From positions 17,856,001-17,920,000 of the forward strand of contig OU612068.1 of assembly GCA_914767715.1 (NCBI GenBank): DNA of 64,000 nucleotides, given 5' to 3'. Of this stretch, positions 23,476-35,800 are shown one piece after another. Position numbers and translations under genes: made by a program. The stretch comes from Membranipora membranacea. Its lineage: Eukaryota; Bryozoa; Gymnolaemata; Cheilostomatida; Membraniporidae. How positions within the stretch are numbered: position 1 is the stretch's first letter; each line of letters opens with the position of its first letter. The notes under the pieces are model-generated. The model was not told where the DNA came from, ran no database searches, and saw only the letters and a program-made list of their open reading frames with translations.

Positions 23476-26400
23476 TTATAATCCGCCATACGTAGGTCCG
23501 GGTTGTTGGCGTACTGGACGCTGAGGTGACTTAGTTGAATCTACTAAGGTGGTCGTCTCGCTGTTACCATCTTCGTCTACTTCTAGTGCTGATCTTCTTC
23601 TACGATACAAGGTGTACGCCAGGATCAACCCAACAAAGAGAACACCTAGAAATATATAATTGTATGCTTAGAACTACAAACATATTGTAAATATGACTCA
23701 CATATCAATAGGTGAGAGGTCCCTGTTGTACCATGGTGTCAACCTGTACAACAGGTACCTTTTGGGAGTGGAGACATGTACTCAGTCTGGTTCCTTGGGT
23801 GGCCTGGTGGCGCGCCTGTGGGAGGGGGTTTGATTGTGTGCAGGTTGCGGATGTTTCGCTCTGTCTTTCTGGCAGGCGAGTGTGTCGTTGAGTGTTCTAG
23901 TCGGGCAGTCTCTGCTCTATCTTCATGCTATCTGACTGTCCCATTGCTTTTTAACTTTTTAAATACCTTTGATACCATTTTACTCATTCTAGTTTTTATA
24001 GTAAGCAATAAACTCATGAAAAAAAAGAAGAAAATAAGTCCCAACTCAGCTAACACAGCCTAACTGAGCACAAAATTTTATTCTTTGCGTTGTTAAATAC
24101 CTCTATGTGCCCCTGTGAACAGAACCTACAATCCCACTCCAAGGTTGACCGAACAGAAGAGTCCTGGCTGATCAAATAAAAATTGAGCTCCTATTGAAAG
24201 CTACCCTGAATAGGTTATCTTACCAACAATGGACCCTATAACAATGGTGTATAGTGTACTAGTCCACACACATCTCTTTTTTACACCCTCAGTATTAATC
24301 TGCTGCATGTAAGGACAACTCTGAGGGGATGATGAGCCAGCAGGGCATATCGAAGTATCAGGACAGGCTTCTTTACATGATGAGCACTACAAAAATATCG
24401 AACAATACATGAACTAATCAGAAGGAATCTTTTGATCACAAAACAAAGTACTAGGAATATCAAATCATGATCTGTCTATTTATTGTATTGAGTGAACAGC
24501 AATAACTAGTCTTGGTTATAGTCCCATCATATGTGTGATTCCTTCGCACATTTGAAACATCATGTGAAGTTGAATATGATATGATTCAACCATAAACTCA
24601 TGATGTTATGGTGCGATCAAAATAGAACAGGCATCAAAGCATTCTCAAAGTCCATCACATGAACAAAAGTGATGTGGAATAATATCTACCAAAACAACAT
24701 GCATAGAATCTAGGTTTGTCGGTTCGCGCAGGCTTGAAATAGTGAAATTTATAACTGCCTAACATGTGTTGAACCTTATCACTTTATATAAACTTCCACC
24801 TTAGCTCATGAAAATTTGTGCTAGCTAGCATTATCACACCTCAAACTAGCCAAATTAAACTCGAGCGGATATCTGCTCATCCACGGTAGTTCATCTCACA
24901 CGCCAACTAAACTATTTGAAAATAAAGAGTGTGTTATCCACACCCCTGAAGTTTTGTGGCATTTCTGATCGCGGCATTTCTAGTATAAGTTTATCTTACC
25001 GCACAATAGAATCCTTCTGGGCAAATTTTACACCCAGTGCTGCAGAATTCCTTGTTATAATGACCTGCTTCACATTTGTGACATCCAGTATGGTAGTTGT
25101 CGTTCTTGTAAAGACCTAAAAATCATAACATCAAAATTATTCAATGAATAAATATAAAGCGAAAAGAATGTAGGGCTCATCAGAGCACAATTTGGAGTAT
25201 ACATTAGCAATGTTTTTTTTTGTATATTAACAACAGGCCAGCCAAACTGCATATTTTTTATCGTATCTCGTCTCATTACCACCAAAAGTGTCGCCTAGGT
25301 CCTATACTGTGCAAGGCTGGCATAGCACAGATTTCACAACTCAGAGATCTAGGCAATTGTGTCCGTCCCCTCAACACATTTGAATGATATTTAGCAAAAA
25401 GATTTCACAAAATTTATAGGTCTCAAGAGACCCGATCGGCTCTGATAATATGCACAGTAATCACCTGGACCGCAGCAGGTACATGCTCTCGAGCCTTGTG
25501 AGGTAGTAAAATGTCCGGCACCACAATCCGAGCAGTCCGGACAGCCTGTACGACTAAAACAATATTGGATATGAAATTGGATACAGCATGACAACCTGAA
25601 ACTTGGAAAGGAGTGTGAGTTGTGTCACAAAGATGTTCAGTCATATGACAACTGATTGAACCTGATCGAAACACATTCACTGTCAAAATGTCACACGTGT
25701 TGAACTTAGTTTAATTGGTATTTAATTGAACTGGCCCCCAACGTTTATTGATTCATGTGGTCATACTAGGACGGATGTTAGTTTCAAAACGTGAAAGCTA
25801 CTTTTAGACTAAAAGGCTCTCCTACAACAGACTGAACAGGATCGATTATACTGCTTCGGATTTAATCATTTTTTTCTGAGCTTTCAATGATTTTCCCACG
25901 CAAAGTGATAATGAAAAAGGAAGTTGAGTGTCAATATTAAAAATAATGAGCTGTGACAGATTCCTTCAGTCATGTGCACTGGTCATAGTATACAAACTAT
26001 TTTAATTGGCAGACAATATCATCCTGGATGGCAGTTTTCCATAACGTGCCAAGGAAAATACGGCAAGAGTTGAAGAAAAAAAGAGACAACAAATGATAAC
26101 GTTTTGTGTTTGGACGGTTGATTGGAACACCATATCAGAATGTCTTAACAAGAAGACAGAGACTAAAGAAGATAGTCTTGAACGATTGGGCAAGATACAT
26201 CATTCAGTATCATAAAGCTATAACACACCAGTTAAAAAAAACGCAACTGACTGATTGACATGAATATATCGCCTACAAGTGTCACAGAAACAAACGACAA
26301 AAATTCTTTTGATTTCATATCGCCAATTTTTTTAATTTGTTATTTGTTATTAGAGAGTAATTGACAAGCCTTGCACTTGCAAAGATTTCAAAACCTCACG

Positions 26401-29400
26401 TTAGACTGTGACATTTTTGGATAGGAAAGCTCTTGTTTATTTTCTATTTTTGTCGCAGTGAGCTGAAAGCCAAAAACCTTTGAGCTGGCATAAGCAAGAT
26501 TGACCTTATATGTGCGATGTGTCAACTTACTTGCAGTAGGTACTAATGGGACATCTGTTACAATATGATCGTCCTGGAACGTCAGCATATTCACCAGGTA
26601 CACAACGGTCACATGAAGTGGAGCCTTCTTTCTCTGCATAAGTGCCTAGAAAAGACATTCATGTTTGGATCAATGACACATCATTGCCTCGTTCCTATCA
26701 AATTATGCAGACTTGCCATTTTTGTTAACATACAAGGTTCACAAAAGGTAAATATCCTTGGCATAATTCTCAGGAGTAGGAGTAGGAGGTGGCTCAGTTG
26801 GTTAGAGCGCCGGACTTCAACACGCAAGTGTTAAAGGTCGTGGGTTCGAATCCCACTGCAGTCCATCTTCTACTGGGGATTGGTTGGCCCCCAGGAGTGC
26901 TCCGACCTCCCTGGCCTCCCTCCCTCCCTCCCATTAAGGTAATAATATTTCGTCGCCCATGCCTCGGGATGGGCGAGTGATATGACAACGGATTTTAATC
27001 AACCTTTAATCAGTCTCCATTATTATATATTATGCCAGAAGTAACTAACTTGGCGTATTTGACCAAATTTGACCAAATTTGACCGCCCCTTTGGACTACA
27101 TAACATAATTGCTTGCACCTCATATACGATAATCTTAAACAAGAGGAGCGAATAATTAGCTCATTAACATAGTGACACCAAAACTATTTTCCAGCGTACA
27201 AGATTTAGCTAGTCATCCATACTGATGACGAAGTTAAAATTGTTACGGCGAGACTTCAAAATTCAGAATTGTCCCTTTTGAAATTCAAAATCTAACAAAA
27301 CACATTGTGTTGTTTAGCAGGTTGTTGGTACATTCATATAACAGAAATTCATCAAATTTTAGACAACACAACGTCCGTCTAAGCAGTTTTTCTAGATCAT
27401 TTCACAAATACTAACAATAATTGAATTCCCACTCAAGATCATCATGTTCGTTCTTAATCCTCACAAGACCAGTGATTCATGAACTTTGAAACTTAGCCTA
27501 CCAGTATGATTTGACCGATGAATATGAATTGAAAATATTGCATTCCATTGTAAATAAATAAGTTTCAAAAGGAGTTTTTAAATTAAATGCTCAAAGTTTC
27601 AATCTCCCAAAATTACAAATGTGTTAAGATAAGCTTGAAGGGGAATCAACAGAACACTGACTTACCTACAACACATGGACGACATATACTTTCATCAGCG
27701 GCCATCTTAAAAGTACCGGCTTTACACAGGTAGCACTGAGATCCTCCAATAATACTGCAAAAGTTAATAAAAACAAAGCATTGAGAATAACATCAAACTA
27801 AAGTTTTTTTTTCAAAAATAGGCATATTGATTGGTTTATTTGTCACTCACATACAAGTATGTTGCGAAATTCGTTTTTTAATGCAGGCAGATTTCATATA
27901 TCACATAAAGACGCAAGTTTGCAAAAAATATACTGGGTCTTCTCAAAACGACATATAATTATTTGCTTTGTTTCTAGGTTTTATATAACTGAAAATTGCA
28001 GTACATTATGTTGAATTGACATTGATTGGCTGTCGAAACAGAAATTATACTGCAGGTGCTTAATATATTATCGGTTATAGATTATCTCATGTAAGGGTCA
28101 ACATAAACACAGTCCTCAGAAAAAGTAAACACCATATCAGTTTTCTTCTTAAGTTGTATGGATGTATGTTGATTTAAAGTTTAAGTTTTTAATCATCACA
28201 GACACTGATGATAGTGGGTACATTCCCTGGAAGTCTCTTTTGCCAGGCCAGAGTAGACTTACCTAGATTCAGATCCTTTAGGGCAAGTTTGGCATGTGGC
28301 ACCACCTTTTTGAGGCTGGATAAAACCTGAATGAAAACAAATGACGCACAACTAATTGGATGGAATTGTTCTGCTATTATTTTAGACTATTTCAGATTAA
28401 ACTTGTTGCTTGAAGAGAGAGTAGCAATGGATAACCAAGGGGAACTTAGTCTGAGCTCCCCATCCGACGCGCCCCCCCTCTCCCCCCCTGGCCAATTCAT
28501 TAGGGAAGCCTGATTCATAAGGCTAGTTTAAAAGTAGGCTGTAATTTAAAATTGAATTACAGCATTGTTATATAATGCCAAAACATATAATTTTATGCAA
28601 TAGCTCTTGAGGAATCAAAATACTTCTGTCAAATAATTCACACAACAGTGTTATAGATGGGTATGAGGTAGTTTAAGCGCTTCAACTGTGGCGGGATAGC
28701 TGGTAGTAGCAATTCATTTTCAACCACTTTGGGTGGGGGAAGTGGTTGATATTGAAATGCTACTACCAGCTATCCCGACAAAGTTTAAGGTATGATGATA
28801 AGACGTAACTTTGGTTTACCTATGGGACATTGCTGGCATCCTTTAGATCCAGTGTTAGAGGCAAAGCTACCCGGGAGACAGGGTAGACAGTGATTACATC
28901 CTGTTTCTCTGTAAGTAAATGGAAAGGAAAAAATAAGTCATTGTTATGAACCACCAAGAGACAAAACACCTTTTTTCAATTCTATATAGAAATTAGGCAA
29001 TAAACAAAATTAAAAAAAAAGAAGATTTCAAACGAATTTTACAGACTTGTTGCAAATCATAATTTTATCGAAGTTTTTGGTTTGGGAGGAAAATTGCAGA
29101 CCACCAATAACTATCATCATAAATATGCTTATTATCTCAGAATTGTATATTGGATGTACTGCAGCAGTGATAAGCCTGACTTGCTCTATGTATTTTGGGA
29201 AACAGTCATGAAAATCTGGGTAATCTTATCTGCCTACAGATAATAACTATGTATATCTGTTGTATACACAATGAGTAATCTGTAGCTAGTAAACATATCT
29301 ATGATCTATATCTGCGATCACATGACATGATACCATCACAATTCATGTAATGTCACTACTTCAACATGTTCCTAACATAAGTGAGTATGTTGGCGAGTTA

Positions 29401-31295
29401 ATTACCACAAATGTTCTGTTTGAAATATGAGGTGTTTATTAGTTCTGGCGACGGATAAATTGGATGGTAGCCCAAAGAGGCCTATTTAACTTGTGGTTAT
29501 CGTACCTAAAAAGTTAACTTGAGCTCAATATCACGTCAGACCTTAGAAGGGGATATGGTGCTCCCACTATATGGACGGAAGGAAGGAAACACATTATATG
29601 TTTACTAAACAATAAACTCAAATCTCGCTATATGCAACGGAATTGTAACTCGGAGTGTAAATATTCAAAATTGTTAATAATCTGGTATGTGAGGATCTGA
29701 AATGCTGAGTGTGGACTAACTTACCGACAATAATATCCCGGAGTGCATAGTTGACAAGTGGAGCTTCTGGACTGATTCTGGTAGCTTCCCTGAGGACAAG
29801 ACTCACAATCCCGGGCACCTGTCACATTCTGGTATGTCCCTGGAGAACATGACAAACACCCGAGGGCTGCTGAACTGTTCTGGAAACTTCCTACGGGACA
29901 CAAGTCACAGCTGGCAGCACCGCGAGATTTCTGGAAAGTTCCAGGAGAGCATAAGTAACAGCTTTGTGCACCTGTGTTGTTTTGTGAGCTGCCTGGTGGA
30001 CAAAAAGAGCAGTTAGTGGCTGTTGTCTGGTTTTGAAAGCTTCCTGAGGCACACGGAATGCATGTCGTAGCTCTACTACTGTCTTGATAGGTACCGGCCC
30101 CGCAATCTTTGCATTGGGAGGATCCAGTTTTATTCTGATAATATCCAGGTGAACACTCTAAGCATTTGACGGATCCAGTAATGTTTTGATAAGTTCCCTG
30201 AGAACATTCATAGCACCGAGAAGCTCCTGTTGTGTTTTGGAAGCTTCCAACGGAACAGCTTTCACATTGAACTGATCCAGCTCTATCTTGATACGATCCA
30301 ACATCACATCGATCACATTTTGTAGCACCTGTTGAGCCCTGAAATGTGCCCTTGGGACAGAGGGAGCACTCTTTAGAACCTGTCACATTCTGAAATGTTC
30401 CTACTGGGCATGGTTCACATGCTTGAGCACCGCTCGAGTTCTGGTAAAACCCTACAGGACATGATTTACATTCGTTGGATGCTTTCTTATTTTGATATGT
30501 CCCTGGTTCACATTTTGTGCAGTATTTCAGATCTGTGCATTCTCCATCAGCAGTGGTGCCATTTTCTGAATCACAACCTTTACATTCTGGTAAAGCTAAA
30601 ATAAAACCCGATAACATCACGGTGTGTAATGATTTCAGGTATGGTTAACAAAGAATATAGGCAACGTAGCCACTTTTTTCTACAATAAACTAGTTTGCAG
30701 GGTTTGGGTAAAATGCTCTAGAATTAAATTGTGATTCTGGTAGAGGGGAATGGATGGTCAAAAGTATCATAATCATATCCTACATTTGAGTGCAAAGAGA
30801 AAATGCTATATATACACAAATAGAATGAGAATAAATAAGCTTACATTGATTAGCAAAAGTTCCAGGCTCACACTGCACACAGATAGGTCCACTGGCTGTT
30901 AGACTTAACACAAGGGAGCAGGTGCTGATGAGTATAACTGTAATAGATGGCACAATGTTATAGCGGATGTCATTCAAGTATATTTACTGACTGCTGGTTA
31001 TATTGGTGAAGTTATGGGTGCAAGAATTTTGTATTTTATGATTGAGTAAATTACAAAACATCATGGCACCTGACAGTGAAACATGTTAGATACCTGAGTA
31101 CAGAACTACTCTATTAATCACAGGGAATCATAATAGCACCAAGAAGAACATGAAAGTTGTTAAAAAATTTGGCTTTCCGATTCCTGTATTTCAACTTGAA
31201 TTGAACAATCTGAAAATTGGATTACAGCGTTTTTAAAAATCTAACTCACCAAGACAGATTTTCGATCGCACAGGCAATAAATGCAGGTAAATCAT
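23476..31295 (-). CDS. Cys-rich repeat type I membrane protein (11 coding exons, 634 aa), unrecognised
   Basis: Exons in coding order: 31295-31250, 30937-30845, 30595-29725, 28908-28820, 28326-28263, 27754-27666, 26645-26531, 25553-25465, 25115-25000, 24386-24224, 23645-23476. Phases match throughout. The ATG at 31295 gives a hydrophobic signal peptide completed by exon 2 (VILISTCSLVLSLTASG). Next come 15 exact 17-residue Cys repeats (about residues 76-330). Further Cys-rich modules carry C-x2-C and CxPG motifs in small exons, three of them exactly 89 nt. One transmembrane helix lies near residues 570-589 (TIVIGSIVGVLFVGLILAYT), then RRR and a 45-residue acidic, Ser/Thr- and Pro-containing tail. 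The modules resemble ephrin-receptor-like/GCC2-GCC3 and TNFR-type Cys repeats, so a cell-surface role is likely, but I know no named orthologue. The 25465 donor is preferred over a weaker one further downstream (about 25433); both keep frame. Confidence 0.85.
23760..24035 (+). mobile_element. Possible retroposed insert with A-rich tail
   Basis: A GC-richer block inside an intron of the minus-strand gene ends in AATAAACTCATG followed by an A-rich tail. That is how a retroposed transcript or non-LTR 3' end would look. It has no recognisable coding sequence or proven target duplication. Confidence 0.25.
24775..24990 (+). repeat. Dispersed repeat family D, copy 1
   Basis: The 5' part (CTTTATATAAAC, TTTGTGCTAGCTAGCATTA) matches 58566-58630. 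The 3' part (TTCATCTCACAC, AAAGAGTGTGTTATCC, GCATTTCTAGTA) matches 48222-48328. This copy therefore links the other two as one family. Confidence 0.5.
26785..27000 (+). mobile_element. tRNA-derived SINE-like element
   Basis: It has an A-box-like TGGCTCAGTTGG (26790-26801) and a perfect B-box GGTTCGAATCC (26843-26853) within a good T-arm (GTGGG/CCCAC). The acceptor ends do not pair, so it is not a working tRNA gene. A non-tRNA body with CTCCC repeats follows. Confidence 0.5.
28430..28495 (-). repeat. G-run dispersed element, partial copy 3
   Basis: Read on the minus strand, two long G-runs are followed by GGGGAGCTCAGACTAAGT. This shares the CTCAGACTA core with the other copies. The flanks do not extend the match. 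Confidence 0.35.
28669..28790. mobile_element. Fold-back MITE family E, copy 1
   Basis: Long imperfect arms (TAGTTTAAGCGCTTCAA..., CTGGTAGTAGCAATTCAT and their complements) meet near 28732. Flanks GGTATGAGG and GGTATGATG look like a 9-bp target duplication with one change. The right terminus is partly deleted. Related to 40316-40443. Confidence 0.6.
29745..30509 (-). repeat. Fifteen tandem 51-bp coding repeats (17 aa each)
   Basis: Within one exon the frame holds 15 uninterrupted units of exactly 17 residues with consensus PxGTFQNxTGAxxCxxC. Each unit has two Cys. The position-7 Asn forms an N-x-S/T sequon in 10 of 15 units (2, 3, 6, 7, 8, 10, 11, 13, 14, 15). Units differ from each other, so the array is old or under selection and not a recent expansion. 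Confidence 0.9.
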
Positions 31296-31300
31296 AACGA

Positions 31301-31333
31301 TCAGTTCACCGGAATATCACCTATACACATCAT
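31301..31333 (-). CDS. Upstream ORF in the leader of the Cys-rich membrane protein gene
   Basis: The leader exon appears to start at 31334, after a TTTTCAG acceptor. It contains a 10-codon uORF (MMCIGDIPVN, stop TGA) that ends 5 nt before the main ATG. If the untranslated exon ending at the GTAAGT donor at 32008 joins it, an ATG there is in frame and extends the uORF by two codons. Such a uORF would be expected to lower or regulate translation. Only the reading is seen; its use is inferred. Confidence 0.45.
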   Translation of the reverse strand: MMCIGDIPVN

Positions 31334-32008
31334 TCTGAAAACAGCATAAAAGAAATACTAGATAATAGTTGCTGTCTATTTATACACACTTCATACTTTT
31401 TAATCGAATTGCTGATTCTTAAAATTGGGACAGAAGCTCATGCAATTATGTATATCCTTCAGGCTATACGTTTGAAACATAATTGTACATACATTTTTCC
31501 TGCAAAAAGAGGCGTAGTTGTTTTAACTTTGTCTAAAGATAAAATAAAATAGATAGCTAACTAGCTAACTAACAAAAAGGCAATAAAGTGACAACTTGAC
31601 CATTGCCTATGTACTGGTTATTTTTAGTTCATTGTGAGCAACTGGCATGAAAACTCTTCAAAAATCTTGAGTGGTATTGGAGTCAATAATTTCCCTGGTA
31701 TTCAGTTTCCCATAGACAAGCCTTCATTGTCAGCTTCCTCAGTAGAGGTTAATTACTAGCTCAGAGCAAGGAGTTAACTCCTTACTCAATGTCAATTGAT
31801 CAATCTCTCATGTCAAATATCTACATACATGCATCCAGGGAGAATTCTCCCTGATGCATCATATCAGGCAGTTAAAATAGGCTTGTTAGTGACAGTCACT
31901 GTGAGCTGATTATTTTGAGAATATTGTCAGCATTAAAGTTAAACTAATATCAGATACAGACAGAGATGTGCAAAATGGAGGGAAAACAGGAAAAAAGGAA
32001 GAACTTAC

Positions 32009-32110
32009 TTCATGATAAATCTCTGGTGTTATGCCTGGTCACATGATGAGTCATGTGACCAGCTGAAGTGAGGGTTCGGCTCTCTTTGAAATGGAGGAGT
32101 GATTATGTTA
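32009..32110 (-). other. Probable untranslated first exon of the Cys-rich membrane protein gene
   Basis: On the minus strand a perfect donor (GAA|GTAAGT) ends a stretch at 32009, followed by a long pyrimidine-rich intron start. The acceptor before 31334 would receive it. The 5' limit is a guess. The M-box/AP-1 palindrome falls inside or just upstream of this exon. Confidence 0.4.
32035..32062. promoter_or_regulatory. Palindromic M-box / AP-1 / M-box composite site
   Basis: Two 12-base arms (CTGGTCACATGA and TCATGTGACCAG) flank a 4-base centre. TCACATGA at 32039-32046 and TCATGTGA at 32051-32058 both match the MiT/TFE M-box. TGAGTCA at 32047-32053 is a consensus AP-1 site. It lies between two divergent genes, in the proximal promoter or leader of the minus-strand gene and about 0.8 kb upstream of the HDAC6 ATG. 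Confidence 0.5.
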
Positions 32111-32876
32111 GAAAAAGCCAAAGTTTCTAAACAACATAGATACAACAATTAACGGGATCAATACTCAAACTCCATATACATCAAACTTTAGACTAGAATC
32201 TAAGTTCAGAAATGATTAAAAAATTCTATCATAGAGACTATTTTTCACTCATTGAACCCTGGATAAAGCCTGTTTTTCACCTAAACCTCAATTAGGTGGT
32301 ACCTTTATTTGTGGCATATGTTCAAAAGCACATTCAAGTTTATAAGGCAACATCAGGGAGTGTTTAACAGTGTGCAGAAAAGCTGGGAAAAGGTACATTA
32401 TAGTCAATCTATTTATTATTTATTTCTTCTCTGGATTTACATCAATCAAGCCATAACAGTGCACCAATGAACTGGAAGTCTGGAAGAGGGAGTTCATTGA
32501 GTGCACTCGGCCTAAAATTATTATTACACTTTGAATGGTGACGCCCTCTTAGTGACCAATATACTTTGATCGTGGTAAAGAGATTTGGTTAAAAGTAAAT
32601 ATACTTGATGAGTCATGAACTGATGTGAGTTATTAGTGAGTCACCATTTGAAATATTCTTTGCAGTCAATCGTTGCTAATGCTTGCTTTTGAGCTACAAC
32701 CAATGCATATACAAAATGCCAGACCACAGGAGAGCAACTGATTTTTAGTCAGTTTGCACTTCTAAACTTCAAACTCAACAAATTTGTACTCATTGAATCA
32801 ATAAACTCTGTTGTGTTACATTCTTCAGGTTTGTAGTGACCTCTACGGTGCTTTGTATCATCAGGGACCTATCAAA

Positions 32877-35800
32877 ATGAGCAAGCCGAATTCTGTGTCA
32901 AGAGGGGCAACTCCTAAGGTAAGATACCTATCAAATATACATTTATTCGTCTAAGGGATTGATTTGAGCACCAAACAGATTAATTTGAATGTATACGGCT
33001 CCATACAATATTTTAAATCCTGGTGTTGGTTCTTGGTGTTTTGTTTAGTTTGTCATATTTAGAATTATTTAAGAAAATTTGCGTGATGCTGCGTCCTCGA
33101 CTGATGCCAAATCTAAATTAAATGCATGATTCGCTTCTATGTAGCCAGGCGATCACGGTCACACCATCGTCATAATATGCCTCCTCAGCATCGTGTTGTA
33201 ACAGTAATTATTTATTTGTATACTATATGATAATGATAAAATAACACAAGTTACCTTTACGGTCTCCTAGCACAGAACCTAATAAAGTCACTTTGTTTTT
33301 AGATGCCAACGCCAAAGAAAAAGGATGACATAGTAATGATAGAAGATAAATTTGGTGGTTTGGTAAGCACATTTATAAGAATGTTTTATGCATTCCTTGT
33401 CGACATATTATTTCTATTGTATTGAGGATTATGCGTGGTAGCTAATTCATTTTCAAGGCATAGTCTGAAGTTAAAGTCGCTGTCAATTCCACACACTATA
33501 ATCTTTAATCGATGCAACATTTTCGTCTTTTGATTTCATACAACTTGGCAAAGTAATGGTTGTTTGTTTTAATGTTGCCTTTGGCGTTGATTTCAGAGCC
33601 TCAGAAGCCAACCAAAGCGTCCTGTTGGGTGAGTTATAGGTATACACGTAAATGCTAGTGATTATATTACTTATCTGCTAGAATTCAAATATGCTGAATA
33701 TCACAATACCGAAACTTTTCCTTATCAGTTATTGTTTGACCTGCATGTGAGTCGCAATTGTCTGTCCTAAAAGTAATTTATCTTCTCTCTATTCTGCTGT
33801 GAAGGTGAGGCGGTGTTGCTTATGAGAGGAGTCAGAAGTGGTCTGAATGTGAGAATTTGTGGACTGTGAGGTCGAGTTGAATTCCTGGCGCTGGCGGTTA
33901 TTCTTGATTTGGTACTGGCGCGCCATTCATGCTAGCCAGGTCCTTGCGGAACAGGACTAGAAATACTGGAGGTCCACTGTGTGTTTGCACACCCCACATG
34001 CCATAAAAATATTCCCTTCTGCCTCTTCGATATAAAAAGTAGCCAGAATTCCGGTGGGCAGGGGTATAGGGCGCGCGCCTTGAGCAACCATGGGTCCCAG
34101 CACGCTAGAGGAAATAACTCTTACCGCGCTGAAGACTTAGTGAGGACCAGACATCCATGTTTACATTCCATCAAATTGTTGCAACATTCTTTGCAGTCGT
34201 ACAGGGTTAATGTATGATGACAAAATGCTAGAATTTTACTCGCTGCACGATCCCAACTACCTCGACAAACCGGAGAGAATATCAGAAATTTACGCTAAAT
34301 GTCGACTTTACGGTCTAGTCAAACGATGCATCAGGTTGAAGGTTTGTTTTCAAATATTCTTCTCAAGTGTTTTTTGTTATTGATGTTGTGAACCTAGGAG
34401 AGGGTAACTGTAACGTGTGCTTGACAGTTGAAAGTATCATTTAGATCTCATTAATATCACAAGATTTTGATTTTTGTTTTATGATTATCATATTTACATT
34501 TCAGTATGTATTGGAATTAAATGTAAAAATGTATCTAGCGAATACTGATATGCAAATCAGCGACAACAAATTTTTTTTGTCTGTGAGTGTAAATTAAAGC
34601 ATCGCATCTATTAATCAATGATCAGCAAAATTTGGACACCTTATTTATTCAACAAAGGCTGAACTGAACTACAAAACATCCTGCCTTTCACATCCATCAG
34701 AGCTGTTATTTTTCCGGTCATGCAGGAACAACACAAAAATATTTGTGCTACCAAACTTCCAACTCACTTTACTTCAACTGTACTGGAATCTGATTTTATT
34801 AATTCATTTTTGGTTTTATCATCTTATTGGTCATCTTATTCTCCACCTGCAGGTAAACCCGTGTGACGATGCTGACTTAGTACAGGTACATGATCAGGAG
34901 TATATAGATAAAATGAAGACTTGTTCTACGCTGACAGATGAGGAGCTTATTGAGATGGAGCATAGCGCTGACACTGCTAGTTTTCATAAGGTAAACATGA
35001 GAGTATTTATCCTGATGATCCTAATAATGATAAGTTTTATCCAATTGCATGCATTTTAAATCGCTCCTATCCTTCTGGTAAAAAGCTCAAGGGGAAACAA
35101 CTCAATATGCAGGCAACTTTGATCAAACTTTACTCATTCTTGAGATACAAAGCATTTTTGCCTCAATTTTCAGGTGTGAAAAATTTCACAGATTGTTCAG
35201 TTGATTTCCCTAATTATATCCTGTGTCGAGCTCCAATTTTTGTTTTAACCAGGAAGGAACAATTACAGCCTAATTGCTGCTCCTTAATATCATTATGTTG
35301 TGAAAATAGATATGTTTATTACCCACAGAATATAGATAAATGTGCAAGGTTAGCCGCTGGAGCTGCGATATATATGATGAATGCTATTATGGAGAATGTG
35401 GTCACTAACGGTATCGCTGTTATAAGGTGCTGTGAACCTGCATTAAAGATTACACCACTTTTTTTGTGTTAACTATTACGTCCTCCTCCATTAATTGATG
35501 GAAGAGTGTTACCAGTGTATCATTCACTGCGCTACCGAACTATATAGGTTATCAGCATACAATTTTGGCAGAAGAGTGGAAGAGCATTGTTTTGGTCACA
35601 AATTTTAAGTGTCAAACATATCTAAATAATCCTTAGTAGTATTATTTGATAGCTATATGATACAAGGCCACCAGTTTACTGATAGTAGTCAAGCACATCT
35701 ACTATGAGGAAATATTGGCATATTGCTATCAGTTTGTTTTTAATGTCAAATCTGAAGATATCTCATTCCGCAGTGTGAGTTTTAATATGCTGTCTTCAGT

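Larger units (their letters stand above)
31335..32876. other. Divergent upstream region between the Cys-rich membrane protein and HDAC6
   Basis: A 1.5 kb AT-rich region holding the promoters of two genes read in opposite directions. Besides the palindrome and the minus-strand leader exon, a TTCTTCAG acceptor at 32821-32828 suggests the HDAC6 start exon begins at 32829, after an upstream non-coding exon. No TATA box stands out. Confidence 0.45.

Noticed and set aside
25421-25464. Longer version of the 25465-25553 exon using a GTCTCT donor
   Set aside because: It keeps frame but the donor is weak. CAG|GTGATT restores the CxPGxY module spacing better.
26784-26862. Functional tRNA gene
   Set aside because: The B-box and T-arm are perfect, but the two acceptor halves do not pair and no convincing anticodon arm forms.
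30596-30620. N-terminal extension of the large repeat exon as its own start
   Set aside because: The leading residues are intron read-through. A TTTTAG acceptor and the phase of exon 2 place the exon start at 30595.
30780-30977. Membrane protein start at 30977
   Set aside because: The codon there is TTG with a stop just upstream. The spliced ATG at 31295 gives a proper signal peptide and matching phase.
33790-34196. GC-richer open frame before the first CD1 exon
   Set aside because: No domain, splice site or repeat partner was found. It appears to be intron.
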